Assembly: GCA_964425855.1 (NCBI GenBank)
Contig: CAYROE010000067.1
Span: 1 to 7,445 of the forward strand
Length of the DNA: 7,445 bases
Source: S143-63 sp964425855
GTDB taxonomy: Archaea > Thermoproteota > Thermoprotei_A > Sulfolobales > Acidilobaceae
Reading direction: 5' to 3'
Below are positions 4,664 through 7,445 of the stretch, one piece after another. Under the pieces are notes generated by a model. The model was not told where the DNA came from. It ran no database searches and saw only the letters and a list, made by a program, of their open reading frames with translations. A program made the position numbers and the translations under genes. How positions within the stretch are numbered: the stretch's first letter is position 1; every line of letters starts with the position of its first letter.

Positions 4664-5257
4664 ATGTCTACGGAGGCATATCATAGAGTCTTGGAGGAGG
4701 AAACAGGCTGGATACTAGCTAGACGAGGCTTCTATCTATTAGGATTCGCATACTTATTGATTATACCAGATATCTTTGTAAAATACATCCATGTAAATAT
4801 CCTAAGCATAGCTACTATGATACTCTCATTTATAATATCGCTACTCGGCATTTACCATTTATATGAGGCATCTAAAATCCTCCAACAGTATAAGCCACTT
4901 ATAGGGGAACCCCTTCACAAGGCATCTTATTACCTCATACTAGCTGTTATTCTCATATTCGTATCTCCTCTAGCGGGCTTCATAGGGCTCCTTTTTATTT
5001 TAATCTCATTCTTTCTCGTCATGGCATCGCTCTACTACCTATTCCTCTACGCATCGTGGATAGAACATAAGACAGGGCCTAGAGGCCTTGCAATAATGTA
5101 TGTTATAGGTATAATAGTAGCACAACTGCTATTGCTCGGACATGTACCAGTTTTCCTGGCGATTACAGGAGCTGGACTTGGAGCAGGTCTCAACGCTCTA
5201 ATAGGGAGTAAGACAAGAGAATGTATGTATATTTGCGGAGGTAGAACTAATGGCTAA
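4664..5257 (+). CDS. Unrecognised membrane protein inside the transporter locus
   Basis: I do not recognise this 197-residue protein with confidence. It has a short charged N-terminus (1-21), then hydrophobic segments at about 22-39, 44-66, 87-103, 105-130, 141-159 and 161-180, so five or six membrane spans. A polar cytoplasm-type loop lies between spans two and three (LYEASKILQQYKP). The glycine-rich GAGLGAGLNALIG closes the last span. The C-terminal tail carries Cys187 and Cys191 in a C-x3-C arrangement. The general look recalls small crenarchaeal DUF973/DUF996-type membrane proteins, but that is only an impression. An in-frame TAG at 4655-4657 fixes the start close to ATG 4664. It ends in tandem TAA-TGA. 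It has none of the permease hallmarks (no EAA loop), so it is not a third permease. Its position between binding protein and permeases suggests an accessory role or a chance insertion. Confidence 0.8.
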   Translation: MSTEAYHRVLEEETGWILARRGFYLLGFAYLLIIPDIFVKYIHVNILSIATMILSFIISLLGIYHLYEASKILQQYKPLIGEPLHKASYYLILAVILIFVSPLAGFIGLLFILISFFLVMASLYYLFLYASWIEHKTGPRGLAIMYVIGIIVAQLLLLGHVPVFLAITGAGLGAGLNALIGSKTRECMYICGGRTNG

Positions 5258-5352
5258 TGACTCAAATATATTTACAGTTATCCATGAGACAATATAGCAT
5301 AAGTAGTCGGAGTACTCTGCAATTACTGGATAAATAGCTATCTTAATGATTC

Positions 5353-5400
5353 TTTTTTAAATAGTGTATTGATAGTGGTCTGGGCATTCCATATATAATA
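5353..5400 (+). promoter_or_regulatory. Oligo-T run and probable promoter before dppB
   Basis: The 175-base gap between the unknown membrane protein and dppB holds a T6 run (5353-5358), which could terminate the upstream transcript. TTTTTTAAATA (5353-5363) and CATATATAATA (5390-5400) are both TATA-like. The latter would start transcription about 10 bases before the dppB ATG, which would make an almost leaderless message and agrees with the poor ribosome binding site there. Confidence 0.45.
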
Positions 5401-5432
5401 TTAAGGGTGTCGTTATTTCCCAAGGCAATAGA

Positions 5433-6479
5433 ATGCCAGAGGGAATCAAAGTGGGAAAACCAAGGCTCAGCCCGCTCGCAAGCTATATTCTCACTAGGGC
5501 ATTATTGATAATTCCAACTATCCTAATACTCTATACCCTAGTCTTCATCGTGCTCAGAGTTATACCCGGTAACCCTATCGAAGCAGCTCTCGGTACCCGT
5601 TATATTCCAGAAGAACTAAAACAACAATTGGCCGAGAGGCTTGGGCTAAACAAGCCACTCTATGTCCAGTACTTCGAGTATCTCTGGAATATACTTCACG
5701 GGGATTTCGGCGAAAGCCTTGTTATTAGGGGCCGTCCCATATGGGAGGATCTAAAGGCCAGGTTCCCTGCCACTCTAGAGCTAACAATATGGGGATTCAC
5801 GATAAGCGTCTTCCTTGGCTTGTTGACAGGGACTCTTGCAGCTGTGAAGCGGGGCTCCAAAATAGATACCTCCATGAGAATATTCAGCATCGTGGCCTAT
5901 ACTCTATTCATTCCATGGCTAGGCATGATGCTACAGCTTGTTTTCGGCCTCTGGCTGGGCTGGTTACCCACAAGCGGCAGGTTAAGCGCGAGAATAGAGC
6001 TCGACACGATAACTGGAATATACACGCTAGACGCTATACTCACAGGAAATATACCTGCATTTATCGACGCCGTCAAACACCTGATATTACCAAGCCTGAC
6101 CTTAGGCATAGTGCTGAGTGGTGCATATACCAGGCTTGTTAGAACCAATCTCTCCGAGGTACTGGCTAGCGACTTCATAAGAGCATACAAGGCTAGAGGA
6201 ATACGAGATACTAAGGTTCTCCGACACGCGTTGAAAAACGCGTTCATACCAATCGTTACTATGATGGGCCTCCAGTTCGCTATACTTCTGGGAGGAGCAG
6301 TATTGACCGAGACAACGTTTTCCTGGCCCGGAATGGGATCTTATCTATTAGAGAAGGTAACTTATAGAGACTATACAGCGATTCAAGGAGCAGTGATATT
6401 CTTCGCTTTCTTCGTCGGGCTAATAAGCCTGATAGTAGACGTGATCTACGCCCTCATTGATCCAAGGATAAGATACTAG
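5433..6479 (+). CDS. dppB: ABC transporter permease, DppB family
   Basis: Inner permease subunit of a peptide/oligosaccharide-type ABC importer, 348 residues. Membrane segments are visible at about 19-42, 113-138, 146-176, 215-235, 275-296 and 318-340. The N-terminal family pattern is clear: VIPGNPIEAALG (43-54), ELKQQLAERLGLNKPLYVQYFEYL (61-84) and GDFGESLVIRGRPI (90-103). The EAA coupling loop that contacts the ATPase is YKARGIRDTKVLRHALKNAF (252-271). FSWPGMG (296-302) and a closing DVIYALIDPRIRY are also typical. It should pair with the DppC protein encoded 16 bases downstream. The ATG at 5433 has only a weak AAGG upstream, and no other ATG, GTG or TTG start is in frame close by, so translation may be from a near-leaderless transcript. 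Codon use is more mixed than in dppC or the binding-protein gene. The symbol denotes the family, not a proven dipeptide substrate. Confidence 0.94.
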   Translation: MPEGIKVGKPRLSPLASYILTRALLIIPTILILYTLVFIVLRVIPGNPIEAALGTRYIPEELKQQLAERLGLNKPLYVQYFEYLWNILHGDFGESLVIRGRPIWEDLKARFPATLELTIWGFTISVFLGLLTGTLAAVKRGSKIDTSMRIFSIVAYTLFIPWLGMMLQLVFGLWLGWLPTSGRLSARIELDTITGIYTLDAILTGNIPAFIDAVKHLILPSLTLGIVLSGAYTRLVRTNLSEVLASDFIRAYKARGIRDTKVLRHALKNAFIPIVTMMGLQFAILLGGAVLTETTFSWPGMGSYLLEKVTYRDYTAIQGAVIFFAFFVGLISLIVDVIYALIDPRIRY

Positions 6480-6483
6480 CACG

Positions 6484-6490
6484 GGTGGAG
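6484..6490 (+). promoter_or_regulatory. Ribosome binding site of dppC
   Basis: GGTGGAG five bases before the ATG at 6496, in the 16-base gap after dppB, supports both the start and translation from a shared message. Confidence 0.65.
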
Positions 6491-6495
6491 ACGAT

Positions 6496-7365
6496 ATGAA
6501 GACAATAGGAGAGACCATTGGAGGATTCCTACGAGACAGATATCCTGGGAAAGCAATGATATTAGCAGGCCTAACTATAATCCTAACAGTAACAATACTA
6601 TCCCTACTAGCACCATACATAGCTCCCTACCCGCCAGATGCCCCAAGCGTACCGGAAGAATACCAAGGTACACCCCTACCGCCAAGCAGAGAGCATCCCA
6701 TGGGAACTACTAATCTAGGATACGATGTCTTCAGCAGGATCCTATACGGGGGACGAGTAATCCTCTACGTAGTCATACTTGCAGCAGTCATAAGCATGAG
6801 CATAGGAATACCACTGGGCCTCATATCCGGGTACTACGGAGGCAAACTGGACAGAGCACTATCAATGATAATGGACAGCATATACGCCTTCCCAGGAATA
6901 ATCCTAGCAATAGCAGTAGCTAGCGTTCTAGGGGCAAGCCCGAAAAACGCCGCAATAAGCCTCTCAGTAGTATACGTACCAACGTACTTCAGGATGGTAA
7001 GAGGAAGCGTCCTCAAGCTCAAACAGAGCCTCTTCGTCGAAGCGGCAAGAAGCCTAGGATTACCAGACCGTGTTATCCTAATAAACCACATACTACCAAA
7101 CGTGGCGCCCACTGTTCTAGTAGTTTTCGGCCTAGGATCAACTGACGCTATACTCACAGAGGCAGGACTATCATTCTTCGGCCTGACAGTATCATTCCCA
7201 CAGCCAGACTGGGGACTTGACCTATACATGGGCAAGTCCTATTTCCTAGCCGGAGCATGGTGGATGATATTCTTCCCAGGACTAATGATTACACTACTAG
7301 CACTAGGCTTCGCACTGCTAGGAGAAGGACTAGCCGAGAAACTCGAGATCAGAACAGAGAGGTGA
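6496..7365 (+). CDS. dppC: ABC transporter permease, DppC family
   Basis: Second permease subunit of the importer, 289 residues, normal length. An N-terminal membrane segment (about 19-42) is followed by an external loop with the family signature HPMGTTNLGYDVFSRILYGGR (its core at 67-87). Further membrane segments lie at about 88-114, 125-146, 151-164, 204-224 and 254-276. The EAA coupling loop is VEAARSLGLPDRVILINHILPN (its core at 181-202), where the ATPase docks. EAGLSFFGL (222-230) and PDWGLDL (237-243) are also typical. It lies 16 bases after dppB, and its TGA lies inside the ribosome binding site of the following ATPase gene, which indicates one operon and probable translational coupling. 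It strongly prefers CTA, ATA and GTA codons, as does the binding-protein gene. The symbol is by family; the substrate is not proven. Confidence 0.94.
   Translation: MKTIGETIGGFLRDRYPGKAMILAGLTIILTVTILSLLAPYIAPYPPDAPSVPEEYQGTPLPPSREHPMGTTNLGYDVFSRILYGGRVILYVVILAAVISMSIGIPLGLISGYYGGKLDRALSMIMDSIYAFPGIILAIAVASVLGASPKNAAISLSVVYVPTYFRMVRGSVLKLKQSLFVEAARSLGLPDRVILINHILPNVAPTVLVVFGLGSTDAILTEAGLSFFGLTVSFPQPDWGLDLYMGKSYFLAGAWWMIFFPGLMITLLALGFALLGEGLAEKLEIRTER
7359..7365 (+). promoter_or_regulatory. Ribosome binding site of the ATPase gene, overlapping the dppC stop
   Basis: GAGGTGA (7359-7365) is a strong site and its TGA is the dppC stop codon. It stands five bases before ATG 7371 and selects that start over the in-frame GTG at 7362, which lies inside the site. 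Confidence 0.7.
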
Positions 7366-7370
7366 GTAAG

Positions 7371-7445
7371 ATGAGCTTACTCAGGATAAAGGATCTAAAC
7401 ATAGTCTACTATACTCTCTCGGGCCCCGTAAAAGCAGTAGTAGAC
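7371..7445 (+). CDS. dppD: Partial ABC transporter ATPase, DppD family (cut by right edge)
   Basis: The first 25 codons are open to the edge of the window. They encode MSLLRIKDLNIVYYTLSGPV followed by KAVVD, which matches the opening of DppD/OppD ATPases: the first strand (LLRIKDLNIVYY) and the loop before K-A-V-(D/N), which lead to the Walker A motif a little further on. Walker A itself lies beyond the window. The position directly after dppC with a shared ribosome binding site/stop supports the call. A DppF partner would be expected downstream. Confidence 0.85.
   Translation, partial: MSLLRIKDLNIVYYTLSGPVKAVVD

Noticed and set aside
5308..5320. GAGTACTC palindrome in the gap before dppB
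   Set aside because: Eight bases only, about 115 bases from the dppB start, with no second copy; likely chance.
5741..6142. Plus-strand open frame of 133 codons within dppB
   Set aside because: It is out of frame with clear DppB family motifs, rich in Arg/His, and has no ribosome binding site.
6834..7235. Minus-strand open frame of 133 codons opposite dppC
   Set aside because: It is a shadow of dppC; no family motifs and no promoter of its own.

Overview
This window looks like chromosomal DNA of a hyperthermophilic crenarchaeon, probably Desulfurococcales-like. The basis is heavy AGA/AGG, ATA and CTA codon use, archaeal TATA-box promoters, Shine-Dalgarno sequences of the GAGGTG/GGTGA type, oligo-T stretches after genes, and a small protein of the archaeal UPF0248 (MJ1316/DUF504) family. 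The genus cannot be fixed from the sequence alone. I see no tRNA, rRNA, CRISPR array, insertion sequence or phage feature.

Left part (1-1880): a membrane-protein gene runs off the left edge on the minus strand (start at 253). After an AT-rich intergenic stretch of about 270 bases comes a complete aldo/keto reductase (524-1474, plus), ending in a hairpin followed by T-runs. Next is a small UPF0248 gene (1647-1880, plus) whose stop codon lies two bases from the stop codon of a convergent pyrD.

Middle (1883-3001): pyrD (minus) encodes a dihydroorotate dehydrogenase. It has the class 2 layout but a cysteine where class 2 enzymes carry the catalytic serine. It is divergent from the transporter locus. 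The 150 bases between them hold back-to-back TATA boxes, a 12-bp inverted repeat placed between them, and a possible leader fold that could hide the ribosome binding site of the first transporter gene.

Right part (3002-7445): a peptide/oligosaccharide-type ABC importer. Order: extracytoplasmic binding protein (family 5), an unrecognised membrane protein of about six segments, permease DppB, permease DppC, and the first 25 codons of an ATPase (DppD type) cut by the right edge. The permease and ATPase genes are tightly packed and each is preceded by a good ribosome binding site except dppB. The binding-protein gene is followed by an oligo-T hairpin and probably has its own transcript. The substrate could be peptides or sugar oligomers, since both use this family. 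The most interesting points are the hybrid active site of PyrD, the unknown membrane protein inside the transporter locus, and the divergent regulatory region.
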